A DNA stretch of 64,000 nucleotides from Paraburkholderia sp. ZP32-5 (GCF_021390495.1 NZ_JAJEJP010000001.1:1612001-1676000), one strand, 5' to 3'; positions 14,558 to 25,146 are shown, counted from the first letter of the stretch. Numbers and translations: made by a program. The notes: generated from the sequence alone by a model not told the origin.

Positions 14558-17500
14558 ATGCTCCAGCTCTTCTATTCGAACCGCTACGAAACGCTGGTCG
14601 GCGCGCTGCTCGATGACCTTGCGCGCGCGCCGTCCGACCCATGGACCGCGCAGCCCGTGATCGTGCCGAGCGCGGCCGTGCGCAGGCGGCTCGAACTCGA
14701 TATCGCGACGCGCCAGGGCATCTGCGCAAACATTAACTTTTGTTACCTCGCGCAATGGCTGTGGGCACAGATCGGCGGCGTGATCGAGGTGCCGCGGCAT
14801 TCGCCGTTCGCGCCCGACCGGCTCGTGTGGCGCTGTTACCGACTGCTTGGCGACACCGATGAGTCGCAGCCGTGGAACGCGTCGCCGCGTCTGCGTACCT
14901 ATCTCGACGCGGCGGACGCGTCGATGCGCTACGAACTCGCGCAGCGCGTCGCGACCGTGCTCGATCACTATCTGACCTATCGCCCCGAATGGCTGCTGCA
15001 GTGGCAGAAGGGCGGCTCGATCTTCGCGGGTGGCGCATCGGAGCACGGTGCGCCCGATACCGGCCCGCGTCTCATCGGCGCGAGCGAGGCGGCGCGCGAG
15101 GACGAGCGCTGGCAGGCCGCGCTGTGGCGCGCGGTGCTCGCGGAAGTAGCACAGACCGCGGAGCAGGCTACGAGGCACGCGCATACGCCTGCTATTGCGC
15201 TGCCGCCCGCGTACCGTTTCCTCGATCAGATCGGCACGCTCGATCTCGAAGCGATCTCGAACGCGCGATGGCCGGAGGCCGTCAGCGTATTCGCGCTGCC
15301 GACCATGCCGCCGCTGCACATCGAGTTGTTGCGCGCGCTGTCGCGCTGGGTCGACGTGCGTTTGTACGTGATGAATCCGTGCCGTGAATTCTGGTTCGAC
15401 GTCGTCAGCGAAGGCCGCGTGCAGGCGCTCGACGCAGCGGGGCAACTCGACTATCAGGAGGTCGGCCATCCGCTGCTCGCCGAATGGGGACGGCAGACCC
15501 AGGCGCAACTGCACATGCTGCACGAACTGACCGAGAGCGCCGCGTCCGCCGAAACCGGCGACTTCACCGAAAACCCCGAGCCGAGCTGGCTCGCGGCGGT
15601 GCAGAACGGCATCCTCGATCTGCGTGCTGAGATCGACGTGGATGAACTGCCGATCGAGCGCGGCATCGAGGTGCACGTCTGCCATAGCCTGTCGCGCCAG
15701 CTGGAAGTGCTGCATGACAGGCTGCTTGGTTGGTTCGACGAATTCGACGATCTGCAGCCGTCCGATGTGCTGGTCGCGGTGTCCGACCTGGCAGCCGCCG
15801 GCCCGCTGATCGATGCGGTGTTCGGCACGACGCCCGCCGGCGATACGCGCCGCATTCCGTATCGGATTACCGGCTTGCCGCCATCGCAGGCCAATCCGGT
15901 CGCGCGTGTGCTGCTCGACTGGCTCGCGCTGCCCGAGCGCAGTGTCGGCGCGCCGGACCTGATCGAATGGCTGCGCGTCGACGCGATCGCCGTGCGCTAC
16001 GAAATCGATCCCAGTTCGCTCGAAGCCGCGCAGGAATGGCTGGCAGCGGCGGGCGCCCGCCGCGGCCTCGCGCCGCTCGAACCGGTTGGCGAAAACGTGC
16101 CGGTCGCGCGCCACACGTTCGCCGATGCGCTCACGAGGCTCTATCTCGGCTACGCGATGCCGCCCGGTGGCGAGCCGGTCGATGCCTGGCTGCCGGTCGA
16201 AGGCGCGGGCGGTTCGAACGCCGAGTTGCTTGGCCGGCTTTCGCGTTTCGTCGACGATATCGAAGGCTTCGCCGCGCAGTGCGCGATCGAGCGAACGCCG
16301 GCCGAATGGTCGCGGCTTTTGCTCGAAACGCTCGCGCAGTGCTTCGACGGCGGCGTCGAGTTTGCCGACGCGCTTGCCGCGGTGCGCGACGCGATCGATG
16401 CGATGAGCGACGCGATGCAGGCCGGCGCGCAAGATGTGCCGTTGCCGGCGTCGGTGGTGCGCGGCGCGCTGACTGAAGCGCTGGACGACCCCGCGCGCGG
16501 CGGCGTGCCATGGGGCAGCGTCACGTTTTCGTCGCTCACCAGCCTGCGTGGCTTGCCGTTTCGCGTCGTCTGTCTGCTCGGTATGGACGATGGCGTGCTG
16601 CCGTCGCTCGCGCGTGCCGACGAGTTCGATCTGATGGCCGCGTTCGGCAAGGCCGGCGACCGTCAGCGTCGCGACGACGAGCGCAATCTGTTTCTCGATC
16701 TGCTGCTTGCCGCGCGCGAGCACCTTTTCATCGCCTACACGGGCCGCAGCATTCGCGACAACGCACCGCTGCCGCCGGCCGCACTCGTCGACGAACTGCT
16801 CGATTACCTCGCGCAGGTATCGGCCGGCGAGGGCGCGAGTCCGGCGGAGGTCGACCACGCACGGCGCGAATTTATCGTCGAGCATCCGTTGCAGGCATTC
16901 GCGTCCGACTATTTCGCCTCGAAGCCCGATCTCTTCACATACGACGCCGACCGCGCCGAACTGGCGACGCTGCTCGCCGAACCTCGGCATCCGGGCGCCG
17001 CACCGTTCTTCGACCAGCCGCTGCCGCCCGAAGATACCGACGAAGCCGAGTTCGACGACTTCGTGCGCTTCTGGCGCCACCCCACGCGCGCGCTGCTGCG
17101 CGATCGTCTCGGTATCGCGCTAGCGGATGCGCAGGGCGAATTGCTCGACACGGAACCGTTCGATCTCGACTACGCGGGGCGCGATGCGCTCGCCGAGCGT
17201 CTATTGCCGGTGCTGCTCGACGCCGGCATCGAAGACGATGTGATGAATGCCCGCGTGCAGCGCGTGGCCGAGGCGAGCCCCGAGCTGCCCGGCGGCGCGA
17301 CCGGCGCGGTCTGGCGCGCGCGCGAACTCGCAGCGTTGCGGCAACTGGCGACGAGCGTGCGCCGCGAAGTGGCGTCCGGCATCGAGCGTTTGCCGTTCGT
17401 GCTCGATCTCGCACCGCGCTGGCCCGATAGCACCGCTGCTGCCGATAGCCCGGACTTCGCCGTCAAGCTGTTCGGCGCGCACGACGCGCTGCTACACGAG

Positions 17501-17983
17501 GCCGCCGAAACGCCGCTGAAATTGCGCGGCACGTTGAACCTGCTGACCGGAACCGGGCAAGTGATTTTCCGTTACGCGAAACCGAGCGCGCGCGACTATC
17601 TGTCCGCGTGGCTCGCGCATCTGGTCTATTGCGCGGCGCAGCCGGATGGCCCGCGCCGCACCGTCTGGCACGGCAGCGGCGAGAGCTTCGAGTTCGCGCC
17701 GGTCGCGGCACCGCTCGACGAACTCGCGCCGCTCGCCGCGCTGTTCAAGGCCGGCCGCCGGCTGCCGCTGCGCTTTTTCCCGAAGAGTGCGTGGACGCGG
17801 ATCAGCGAAAGCGAATCGGCCGCGCAGGGTGTGTGGATCAACGACCGCGTGCGCGGAGAATCCGACGACCCGGCGCTGCGCATCGCGCTGCGCGGCACGC
17901 CGCTGACACTCGACGAACCGTTCGGCAGTCTCGCCGCAATCGTCTTCGAGCCATTGATCCAGCATCTGCGGAGCGCATCATGA
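14558..17983 (+). CDS. recC: Exodeoxyribonuclease V gamma subunit
   Basis: About 1141 residues, close to the 1122 of E. coli RecC. RecC holds the unwinding DNA ends in the RecBCD enzyme and recognises the recombination hotspot (Chi). The N-terminus MLQLFYSNRYETLVGALLDD and the conserved block GSVTFSSLTSLRGLPFRVVC followed by LLGMDDGVLPS are typical of the family; RecC keeps an inactive helicase fold and lacks a nucleoside-triphosphate loop here too. The start at 14558 is preferred over 14444 because the longer form adds a Cys/Arg-rich extension foreign to the family. Its stop overlaps the recB start by four bases (ATGA), so recC, recB and recD form one translationally coupled operon. Confidence 0.93.
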   Translation: MLQLFYSNRYETLVGALLDDLARAPSDPWTAQPVIVPSAAVRRRLELDIATRQGICANINFCYLAQWLWAQIGGVIEVPRHSPFAPDRLVWRCYRLLGDTDESQPWNASPRLRTYLDAADASMRYELAQRVATVLDHYLTYRPEWLLQWQKGGSIFAGGASEHGAPDTGPRLIGASEAAREDERWQAALWRAVLAEVAQTAEQATRHAHTPAIALPPAYRFLDQIGTLDLEAISNARWPEAVSVFALPTMPPLHIELLRALSRWVDVRLYVMNPCREFWFDVVSEGRVQALDAAGQLDYQEVGHPLLAEWGRQTQAQLHMLHELTESAASAETGDFTENPEPSWLAAVQNGILDLRAEIDVDELPIERGIEVHVCHSLSRQLEVLHDRLLGWFDEFDDLQPSDVLVAVSDLAAAGPLIDAVFGTTPAGDTRRIPYRITGLPPSQANPVARVLLDWLALPERSVGAPDLIEWLRVDAIAVRYEIDPSSLEAAQEWLAAAGARRGLAPLEPVGENVPVARHTFADALTRLYLGYAMPPGGEPVDAWLPVEGAGGSNAELLGRLSRFVDDIEGFAAQCAIERTPAEWSRLLLETLAQCFDGGVEFADALAAVRDAIDAMSDAMQAGAQDVPLPASVVRGALTEALDDPARGGVPWGSVTFSSLTSLRGLPFRVVCLLGMDDGVLPSLARADEFDLMAAFGKAGDRQRRDDERNLFLDLLLAAREHLFIAYTGRSIRDNAPLPPAALVDELLDYLAQVSAGEGASPAEVDHARREFIVEHPLQAFASDYFASKPDLFTYDADRAELATLLAEPRHPGAAPFFDQPLPPEDTDEAEFDDFVRFWRHPTRALLRDRLGIALADAQGELLDTEPFDLDYAGRDALAERLLPVLLDAGIEDDVMNARVQRVAEASPELPGGATGAVWRARELAALRQLATSVRREVASGIERLPFVLDLAPRWPDSTAAADSPDFAVKLFGAHDALLHEAAETPLKLRGTLNLLTGTGQVIFRYAKPSARDYLSAWLAHLVYCAAQPDGPRRTVWHGSGESFEFAPVAAPLDELAPLAALFKAGRRLPLRFFPKSAWTRISESESAAQGVWINDRVRGESDDPALRIALRGTPLTLDEPFGSLAAIVFEPLIQHLRSAS

Positions 17984-20900
17984 GCGACGCGCTGCGCCAT
18001 CACACGCTGGTCGCCGATGAACTTGACGTGTTTGCCTGTCCGCTCGACGGCGTCAATCAGATCGAAGCGTCGGCGGGTACCGGCAAGACGTGGAATATCT
18101 GCGCGTTGTACGTGCGTCTGCTGCTCGAAAAGAATCTGAACGCGGATCAGATCCTCGTCGTCACGTTTACGAAGGCCGCGACCGCCGAATTGCACGAGCG
18201 CATACGCGGACGGCTCGCCGAGCTACATCGCGCGATCGAGATGGACGACGACGGCGGCGACCCGTTTATCCAGCGGCTGTTCGAAACGACGCTCGCGCCC
18301 GAAAACGGTATCGAGCGTGAGGCTGCGTTGAAGGTGGTACGGCGCGCACTGCGCACCTTCGATCAGGCTGCGATCCATACGATTCACGCGTTCTGTCAGC
18401 GCGCGTTGCAGGAAGCGCCGTTCGCCGCGGCCATGCCGTTCGCGTTCGAGATGGAAGCCGACGACGCCGCGCTGCGTTTCGAACTCGCTGCCGATTTCTG
18501 GCGCGAGCAGGTCGAGCCTGTCGCGCACGCTCACCCGGCGTTTGCCGCCTGGCTGGTCGCGAAGCGCGCCGGGCCCGCGTCGCTCGACGAACAGCTCGCG
18601 CGGCGTCTGAAAAAGCCGCTTGCGCAATTGCGCTGGGGCGGCGTGGACGTGAGCAGCACGGGCGCTGACGCGCAAGCCGGCTTCGATGCCGCCTGCGCGA
18701 TCTGGCAAGCGGAGCGCGACGCGATCGTCAGTCTGCTCGCCGAAGCCCAGGAGCGGCTGAGCAAGACCTCGCACAAGCCCGATCACGTGAGCGCGGCGAT
18801 CGCCGCGTGGAGCGATTACTTTGCGCAGGGCGACTGTCATGCGCCACCGCCGCGGGCCGCGGTGAAGCTGACGGCATCGGCGTTGAAGAAGGCGACCAAG
18901 GTCAAGTTCGAGCCGCCCGCGCATCCGTTCTTCGAGCATGCCGAAGCGCTCGCGGCCGCGGTGGTTGCGGCCGAAGCCGCGCAGCGCGCGCGCTGGCTTG
19001 GGCTGATCCAGACATGGCTCGACTACGCGCCGGCCGAACTGGTGGCGCGCAAGCGCACTCGTCGCGTCGTGTCGTTCGACGATCTGCTCGCGAATCTGTA
19101 CCGTGCGCTGGCCGCTCATGGGTGGCTCGCCGATGCATTGCGCAGCCGCTATCCGGCGGCGCTGATCGACGAGTTTCAGGATACCGATCCGCTGCAGTTC
19201 GCGATCTTCAGCCGGATCTTCGCGCCCGCCGGGCCACTGTTTCTGGTCGGCGATCCGAAGCAGGCGATCTACAGTTTTCGCGCGGCCGATCTGCACACCT
19301 ATCTCGCCGCTCGCGCATCCGCATCCGCGTGCTACACGCTCGCGGTCAACCAGCGTTCGACCGCGCCGATCGTCGAAGCCTGCAACCGCATTTTCGAAGC
19401 CAACCCACAGGCGTTCGTGCTCGACGGGCTCGACTATCAGCCGGTTCGCGCGGGCGAGCGGCGCCGCGCGCCGTTTGCCGATCCGGACGCAAGTGGCGGC
19501 GATTTCCGCGTCTGGACGCTGCCGCAAGGCGACGCGGCGCTGAGCAAAGCGGCCGCGCAGCGCGCCGCGAGCGAAGCGTGCGCGGCCGAGATCGTGCGGC
19601 TGTTGCGCGGTGCGCGCGAAGGCGCGGTGACGATCGGCGACAGGCCACTCGCGCCCGGCGACATCGCGGTGCTGGTGCAGACCCACAAGCAGGGCAGTCT
19701 CGTCAAACGCGTGCTCGCCGCGTGGGGCGTCGGCAGCGTGGAGCTTGCGCAGGCCTCGGTATTCGCGACGCTCGATGCCGAGCAGATCGAGCGCGTGCTG
19801 GCCGCAATCGATACCCCCGGCGATCTGCGGCGTTTGCGTGCCGCGCTCGCGACCGACTGGCTCGGGCTCGACGCCGCCGCGCTGTGGCGTCTCGCGCAGG
19901 TCGCCGATGCGCCGGTGGCGCTCGACGACCCGCTACAGACCACCGATGCAATGGGCTGGGTCGAGCGTTTTTCGCGCTATCGGATGCTGTGGCACGAACG
20001 CGGCTTCGCGGTGATGTGGCGCACGCTGATGCGTGAGCTGCGTGTCGCGCAACGGCTCGTCGCCGGCCCCGATGGAGAACGCCGTCTGACCAATGTGAAT
20101 CACCTCGCCGAACTCGTGCAGGCGCGCGCCGCCACTCAGCCGGGCATCGCGCCGACCTTGCGTTGGCTCGCCGCGCAGCGCGACCAGGGCGGTGGCGAAG
20201 AGGCGCAGTTGCGGCTCGAATCGGACCGCAATCTGGTGCAGATCGTGACCGTCCATAAGTCGAAGGGCCTCGAATACGCGGTCGTGTTCTGTCCGTTCCT
20301 CAACGACGGCGGCTTGCGCGAGCCGCCGTCGTCGGGCTTGCCCGATGCGCGCGAGTACCACGACGACACCGGCGATGCGGTATTGCACTACGGTTGCGAC
20401 GATGAGGAAGCGGAGCGCGCGTCGCGTTACGCGGTGCGCGAGCAGGCGGCCGAGCGCGCGCGTCTCGTCTACGTGGCGCTCACACGCGCGGTGTATCGCT
20501 GCTATCTGGTTGCGGGCACCTATCTGTCGTCGCGTTCGACGAAGGAGTCGCGCCGCAGTGTGCTGAACTGGCTCGTGGGCGGCGCTGCTCACACGTTCGA
20601 TGCGTGGCTCTCCGAGCCGCCTGACGAGGCCGCGTTGGCGGCAAGCTGGCAGGCGCTCGCAGGCGGCCCGGTGACGTTGCAGCCGTTGCCCGAAATCACG
20701 CGCCGCACGCCGCTCGAAATTCTGCAGGATCACGGCGCGCATCTGCACGCGCGCGCGAATCGCCGGCTACTGCGCGATCAATGGCGGATGGCGAGTTTCA
20801 GCGGCCTGATCGCGGCGGGCAGCAAGAGCGCGGACGCCCACGCGCATGTGCCGCAGGAGGAGGTACGGCCCGATCACGACGAGATTGCCGACGCGCTCGA

Positions 20901-21696
20901 AGCCGCGCCGCTGTTTGGGCCGCTGTCTGTGCAGCTGTCGGCCGCGACCACGCATGCCGACGACGACATCCTCGCGTTTCCGCGCGGCGCGGCAGCCGGC
21001 GACTGTCTGCATCGCATGTTCGAACTTGCCGATTTCACCGAGGCGAGTACATGGCCCGATGCGATTCGCGGCGCGCTGCGCGAGCGTCCGGCACCGGCCG
21101 AGCCTGAACTCGCCGCGCGCCTGCCGGCGATGATGCAGCGGTTGATCGGCGATATCGTGTCGACCGAACTCGTGCCGGGCATGACGCTCGCGCAGCTCGA
21201 TCCGCATCGGCGTCTGAACGAACTGGAGTTTCTGTTCGCGGCGCCGTCGCTCGACTTTCCGGGGCTGCGCGAGTTGCTGATCGAGTACGGCTACCCGGAC
21301 GTTGCGCTGGAGCCCGGCGTGTTGCGAGGCTTTGTCAAAGGATTTATCGACATGATCGTCGAGCACGACGGCCGCTTCTGGATCGTCGACTGGAAATCGA
21401 ACCATCTCGGCGACACGGCCGCCGACTATGCCGGCGCGCCGCTCGAAGCGGCGATGGCCAGCCATGCGTATCACCTGCAGGCGCTGCTCTATACGGTTGC
21501 GCTGCATCGCTATCTGAAAACGCGCGTGCGCGATTACACGTACGACACGCATATCGGCGGCTATCTATACCTGTTCGTGCGCGGCGTGCGGCCGGACTGG
21601 CGCGACGCCGACGGTCCGGCCGGCGTGCACAGGCGGCGCGCACCGTTTGAACTGGTCGCGCTGCTCGACGCAGCGATGATCGGAGGTGGCGCATGA
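17980..21696 (+). CDS. recB: Exodeoxyribonuclease V beta subunit (helicase-nuclease)
   Basis: About 1238 residues. RecB is the 3'-5' helicase and the only nuclease of RecBCD, acting on double-strand DNA ends in repair and in destruction of foreign linear DNA. The ATP loop is EASAGTGKTWNI near residue 30; LIDEFQDTDPLQF is the Walker B region of UvrD-like helicases; VNQRSTAPIVEA and VTVHKSKGLEYAVVF are further helicase motifs. Near the C-terminus GFIDMIVEHDGRFWIVDWKS is the RecB nuclease motif with its metal-binding Asp and catalytic Lys intact. It begins inside the last codon of recC and ends overlapping recD by four bases. Confidence 0.96.
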   Translation: MSDALRHHTLVADELDVFACPLDGVNQIEASAGTGKTWNICALYVRLLLEKNLNADQILVVTFTKAATAELHERIRGRLAELHRAIEMDDDGGDPFIQRLFETTLAPENGIEREAALKVVRRALRTFDQAAIHTIHAFCQRALQEAPFAAAMPFAFEMEADDAALRFELAADFWREQVEPVAHAHPAFAAWLVAKRAGPASLDEQLARRLKKPLAQLRWGGVDVSSTGADAQAGFDAACAIWQAERDAIVSLLAEAQERLSKTSHKPDHVSAAIAAWSDYFAQGDCHAPPPRAAVKLTASALKKATKVKFEPPAHPFFEHAEALAAAVVAAEAAQRARWLGLIQTWLDYAPAELVARKRTRRVVSFDDLLANLYRALAAHGWLADALRSRYPAALIDEFQDTDPLQFAIFSRIFAPAGPLFLVGDPKQAIYSFRAADLHTYLAARASASACYTLAVNQRSTAPIVEACNRIFEANPQAFVLDGLDYQPVRAGERRRAPFADPDASGGDFRVWTLPQGDAALSKAAAQRAASEACAAEIVRLLRGAREGAVTIGDRPLAPGDIAVLVQTHKQGSLVKRVLAAWGVGSVELAQASVFATLDAEQIERVLAAIDTPGDLRRLRAALATDWLGLDAAALWRLAQVADAPVALDDPLQTTDAMGWVERFSRYRMLWHERGFAVMWRTLMRELRVAQRLVAGPDGERRLTNVNHLAELVQARAATQPGIAPTLRWLAAQRDQGGGEEAQLRLESDRNLVQIVTVHKSKGLEYAVVFCPFLNDGGLREPPSSGLPDAREYHDDTGDAVLHYGCDDEEAERASRYAVREQAAERARLVYVALTRAVYRCYLVAGTYLSSRSTKESRRSVLNWLVGGAAHTFDAWLSEPPDEAALAASWQALAGGPVTLQPLPEITRRTPLEILQDHGAHLHARANRRLLRDQWRMASFSGLIAAGSKSADAHAHVPQEEVRPDHDEIADALEAAPLFGPLSVQLSAATTHADDDILAFPRGAAAGDCLHRMFELADFTEASTWPDAIRGALRERPAPAEPELAARLPAMMQRLIGDIVSTELVPGMTLAQLDPHRRLNELEFLFAAPSLDFPGLRELLIEYGYPDVALEPGVLRGFVKGFIDMIVEHDGRFWIVDWKSNHLGDTAADYAGAPLEAAMASHAYHLQALLYTVALHRYLKTRVRDYTYDTHIGGYLYLFVRGVRPDWRDADGPAGVHRRRAPFELVALLDAAMIGGGA

Positions 21697-23783
21697 GCGT
21701 GCTCGAACAAGGCGCGGTGCCGGCGCTCGGCCTCGAGGACATCGGGGTCAATCTGCCCGCGCCGGCTGATTTCAGCATCGCGCTCGCGGAGGGATTCGCG
21801 CGCCGCATCGGCACGCTCGCGCGGCGCGGCGGTGCGTCGACCGAGGCGGTGAAGTGGGCGGCTCGCGGCGCGTTCGCCGCGAGCCGCGCGACCGCCGAGG
21901 GGCATGTGTGCGTGCCGCTCGCGATGCTGGCGCGGCGCTTCGAGGCGTCGAGCGCCGAGGTGCGCGCGGCGCTGCTCGCGAGCGGCATGGCGAGCGATGG
22001 CGAGCGACGCGCGGCGGCGTTGCGGCCACTCGTGATCGATGCGCAGGGGCGGCTGTATCTGGCCCGCTACTACGATTACGAGCGTCGTCTGGCGCGCGCG
22101 CTGGTTGCACACGCAAAGGGCGAGAGCCCGGCGGCGGATGCGGATGGCGACACCGATCCTCAGGCATTGCGCGCACGTCTGCTGCGCTATTTCGGGCCGC
22201 CGAAAGACGACGAAGTGGATTGGCAACGCGTCGCGGCGGTGATGGCGTTATCGGGGCGGCTGACGATCGTCAGCGGAGGACCCGGTACCGGCAAGACCAC
22301 GACCGTTGTCGGCGTGCTCGCGTGCCTGCTCGATGCGCGCGCCGATCTGCGCATCGCGCTCGCTGCGCCGACCGGCAAGGCGGCGCAGCGGATGCAGGAG
22401 GCGTTGCTCGCGCGCGCCGGCGATTTGCCGGCCGAACTGGCCGCGCGTCTGCCGCAAACCTCGTACACACTGCATCGTCTGCTTGGCTCGGGGCCCGGCG
22501 GGCGCTTCCGCCATCATCGCGACAATCCGCTGCCGTACGACGTGGTCGTGATCGACGAGGCGTCGATGATCGACGTCGCGATGGCCACGCACCTGCTCGA
22601 TGCGATCGCGCCGCGCACGCGCGTCGTGATGCTCGGCGACAAGGACCAGCTTGCGGCGGTCGAGGCCGGCGCGGTATTCGCCGAACTCAGCGCGCGGCCG
22701 TCGCTTACTCCGCGCGGCTTGCGGCGCGTCGCGCTGGCGCTCGATATCGACGAAGAGCGGCTTGTGAACGCGTTGCCGCGCGAGTCGCATCGTGATGCCG
22801 ATGGGTTGCCGCCGGAAGCCCCGTTCGTGCCCGCCGGCATGCCGGAAACATTCGAATCCGACCCGTCGGGTGATCTGTTCGATAGCGTAATCCCGGATCC
22901 AGTTGAACGGACCGAGCGAGCCGCGCCGCAAGCAAGCATCGGCGATCCGCTCGCCGACTGCGTCGTCTGGCTCGAACGCAACTACCGCTTTGGCCTCGAA
23001 TCCCCGATCGGTCGTCTGTCGCTCGCGATTCGCAACGGTTCGGCGAGCACCGCGCTCGACGTCTTGCGTATCGACCCGGCTGAAACTTGCGCGGCGGCGC
23101 TGTATGAAGACGCGCACACCGCGCTGGCCGAGCGCACCGTTGCGCGGCTTGCCGCGGGCTTTGCGCCGTACGCCGATGCGCTTGCCGCGGCGCTCGCCAC
23201 CGATACGCCCGACCCGTTGCCGCTGTTCGATGCATTGAACAGCTTCCGCATCCTGTGCGCGACCCGCCTCGGGCCGCGCGGCGTCGATCAGGTCAATGCG
23301 GCGATGGCGGCCCAGGTGCGACGCGCGGCGGGAGTCACGCTCGCGGTCGGCGCGCAGTGGTTCGCAGGGCGGCCCGTGATGGTCACGCGCAACGACTACG
23401 CATTGGGCCTGTTCAACGGCGATATCGGCATCGCGTTGCCGGGCGCGGGCGACGCGCTGCGTGTGTATTTCCGCACCGGCGACGGCGGTCTGCGGGCGGT
23501 GTCGCCGGCCGCGCTGCCGCCGCACGACACGGCCTTTGCGCTGACGGTCCACAAGTCGCAGGGCTCGGAGTTCGAGCACGCGGTGCTGGTGCTGCCGGCC
23601 GCGTTCAGCCGGGTGTTGTCGCGCGAACTGGTGTACACGGCGATTACCCGAGCGCGTGAACGCGTCGAAGTGATCGGCGCGCGCGCGGTGCTTGCTCAGG
23701 CGATCACCACGCCGACGCAGCGCGATTCGGGTCTGGATGCGCGGATCGCCGATGCGTGGCGGCGCGCGGATGAAGGCGGGTAG
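21693..23783 (+). CDS. recD: Exodeoxyribonuclease V alpha subunit (5'-3' helicase)
   Basis: A 696-residue SF1B helicase, the fast 5'-3' motor of RecBCD. The ATP loop SGGPGTGKTTTVVG is near residue 195; VVIDEASMIDVAM is Walker B; the C-terminal motif LTVHKSQGSEFEHAVLVLP is clear. Between motifs, around residues 350-420, lies a Pro/Asp/Glu-rich segment (LPPEAPFVPAGMPETFESDP) that looks like an inserted loop longer than in E. coli RecD (608 residues), explaining the greater length. Translation is coupled to recB by an ATGA overlap. The order recC-recB-recD lacks the ptr gene that interrupts it in enteric bacteria. No terminator was found after the gene. Confidence 0.95.
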   Translation: MSVLEQGAVPALGLEDIGVNLPAPADFSIALAEGFARRIGTLARRGGASTEAVKWAARGAFAASRATAEGHVCVPLAMLARRFEASSAEVRAALLASGMASDGERRAAALRPLVIDAQGRLYLARYYDYERRLARALVAHAKGESPAADADGDTDPQALRARLLRYFGPPKDDEVDWQRVAAVMALSGRLTIVSGGPGTGKTTTVVGVLACLLDARADLRIALAAPTGKAAQRMQEALLARAGDLPAELAARLPQTSYTLHRLLGSGPGGRFRHHRDNPLPYDVVVIDEASMIDVAMATHLLDAIAPRTRVVMLGDKDQLAAVEAGAVFAELSARPSLTPRGLRRVALALDIDEERLVNALPRESHRDADGLPPEAPFVPAGMPETFESDPSGDLFDSVIPDPVERTERAAPQASIGDPLADCVVWLERNYRFGLESPIGRLSLAIRNGSASTALDVLRIDPAETCAAALYEDAHTALAERTVARLAAGFAPYADALAAALATDTPDPLPLFDALNSFRILCATRLGPRGVDQVNAAMAAQVRRAAGVTLAVGAQWFAGRPVMVTRNDYALGLFNGDIGIALPGAGDALRVYFRTGDGGLRAVSPAALPPHDTAFALTVHKSQGSEFEHAVLVLPAAFSRVLSRELVYTAITRARERVEVIGARAVLAQAITTPTQRDSGLDARIADAWRRADEGG

Positions 23784-23828
23784 GGAAGCGGCGGGTTCGA
23801 ATGCGGTGAGTCTGAATACGCGCGATCG

Positions 23829-24470
23829 TTAGCCGGTGACCTCGCTAGCCGGCGCGACCGCCGCGACGCGGGCGCGCATCGTCTTGCGGTACCACAGCGT
23901 CCATAACGCTAGGCCGGCGTAGATACCGTAGCCGATAAAAGGCGAGATCACGAGGAAGCGTTCGATCGGCCATGTGAGCGCCATCCATGCGCGCAACGCG
24001 GTTTCGGCGGTAAGACCGACGCCCCATACGAGCGTCATCGTGCGCATGGCTGGGGCGAGGCCTGGGCGCTCGCGCCACAGCGCTTCGAAGTGCGCGGCGC
24101 CGCCTTCCATTTCGCGCGCGACCGTCGCGCGCGCGAGGTAGAAGATCAACGGGCGGCGCATCGGCAACGACAGCAGGAACAGCACGCCGATCGCGCCGGA
24201 TACGAGCGACTCGCGCAACAGCAGCATGCGCGGACTGCCGCCGAGCGCCATGGCCGCAACCGACAGGACGATGCCGGCAACCACCATCACGCTCAGCGCG
24301 TCGACGCGGCGAAAGCGCGCCAGCTCGATCGCGCTCCATACGAGTGGCGGCACCGCGGATGCAATCAGCGCGCCCGTTTCGCCGGTGTGCGGCAACGTCA
24401 GCCGGTACGCGAGCCACGGCAGCAGGAAGTTGATGGCCAGTTCGAGCACGAAACCGGGGCGGATTTTCAT
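23829..24470 (-). CDS. Polytopic membrane protein, VC0807-like
   Basis: A 213-residue inner-membrane protein with about six hydrophobic segments: LELAINFLLPWLAYRLTLP, ASAVPPLVWSAIELA, ALSVMVVAGIVLSVAAMALGG, ESLVSGAIGVLFLLSLP, the TLVWGVGLTAETALRAWMAL region and a last span near FIGYGIYAGLALWTLWY. The layout, with DALSVMVVAGIVLS and the RPLIFYLAR turn, resembles the VC0807 family of unknown function. The start at 24470 is chosen because residues coded upstream up to 24698 are Cys/Arg-rich and not protein-like; no ribosome site is evident. It converges with recD. Confidence 0.75.
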   Translation of the reverse strand: MKIRPGFVLELAINFLLPWLAYRLTLPHTGETGALIASAVPPLVWSAIELARFRRVDALSVMVVAGIVLSVAAMALGGSPRMLLLRESLVSGAIGVLFLLSLPMRRPLIFYLARATVAREMEGGAAHFEALWRERPGLAPAMRTMTLVWGVGLTAETALRAWMALTWPIERFLVISPFIGYGIYAGLALWTLWYRKTMRARVAAVAPASEVTG

Positions 24471-24741
24471 ATGAATTTGCGGCGAGGGAGAAGCATGCAG
24501 TATCGACGAACGGGGGGCGCGCGCGCAAATGGCTGTGTGCCGAACGGCCGGTTCGGCGTAGCATCTTGCGCGCATTCGTCGTTCGGAGCGGAGGCGATGC
24601 AAGACCACGGAGGTCCACGCACAGCCGCGCACGGAGACGCATCCCACTCGCGCAAAGTCTGACAAAGTCTCACACGCGACCTGCCCGTCACGGCCCATCG
24701 CCGTGGCCTGTACACTGAACGCTCTTCACCGCATTCCACTC

Positions 24742-25146
24742 ATGACATCCCGCTATCCGATCCCGCCGAACGAAATCGAATTGACCGCCGTGCGTGCGCA
24801 AGGAGCGGGTGGTCAGAACGTCAACAAGGTTTCGAGTGCCATCCATCTGCGCTTCGACGTGCACGCTTCGTCGCTGCCCGAGGTGCTGAAGATGCGCTTG
24901 CTCGCGCTGTCCGATCATCGGCTGACGCGTGATGGTGTGATCATCATCAAGGCGCAGGAGTATCGGACTCAGGAGATGAACCGGGAGGCCGCGCTCGCGC
25001 GGCTCGATGAGCTGATCGAAAGCGTGAGCGTCACGCGTAAGCCGCGCGTCGCGACCCGGCCGACACGCGCATCGAATCGGCGGCGGCTGGATAACAAGGC
25101 GAAGCGCGGCGAGGTCAAATCCGGGCGGGGCCGGGTGCACGAATAA
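24742..25146 (+). CDS. arfB: Peptidyl-tRNA hydrolase ArfB (ribosome rescue)
   Basis: A 134-residue protein that frees ribosomes stalled on broken mRNA by hydrolysing the peptidyl-tRNA. The catalytic GGQ is in [20 protein letters not shown] near residue 28, and the C-terminal tail is strongly basic ([19 protein letters not shown]), as needed to enter the empty mRNA channel. Length and both elements match ArfB (YaeJ) rather than the release factors, which carry extra domains. The start at 24742 ([14 protein letters not shown]) is the family N-terminus; a longer frame from 24703 is rejected. It stands alone, divergent from the membrane protein gene. Confidence 0.94.
   Translation: MTSRYPIPPNEIELTAVRAQGAGGQNVNKVSSAIHLRFDVHASSLPEVLKMRLLALSDHRLTRDGVIIIKAQEYRTQEMNREAALARLDELIESVSVTRKPRVATRPTRASNRRRLDNKAKRGEVKSGRGRVHE

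Noticed and set aside
14477..17080. 867-residue minus-strand frame inside recC
   Set aside because: No protein-like composition; the opposite strand encodes conserved RecC.
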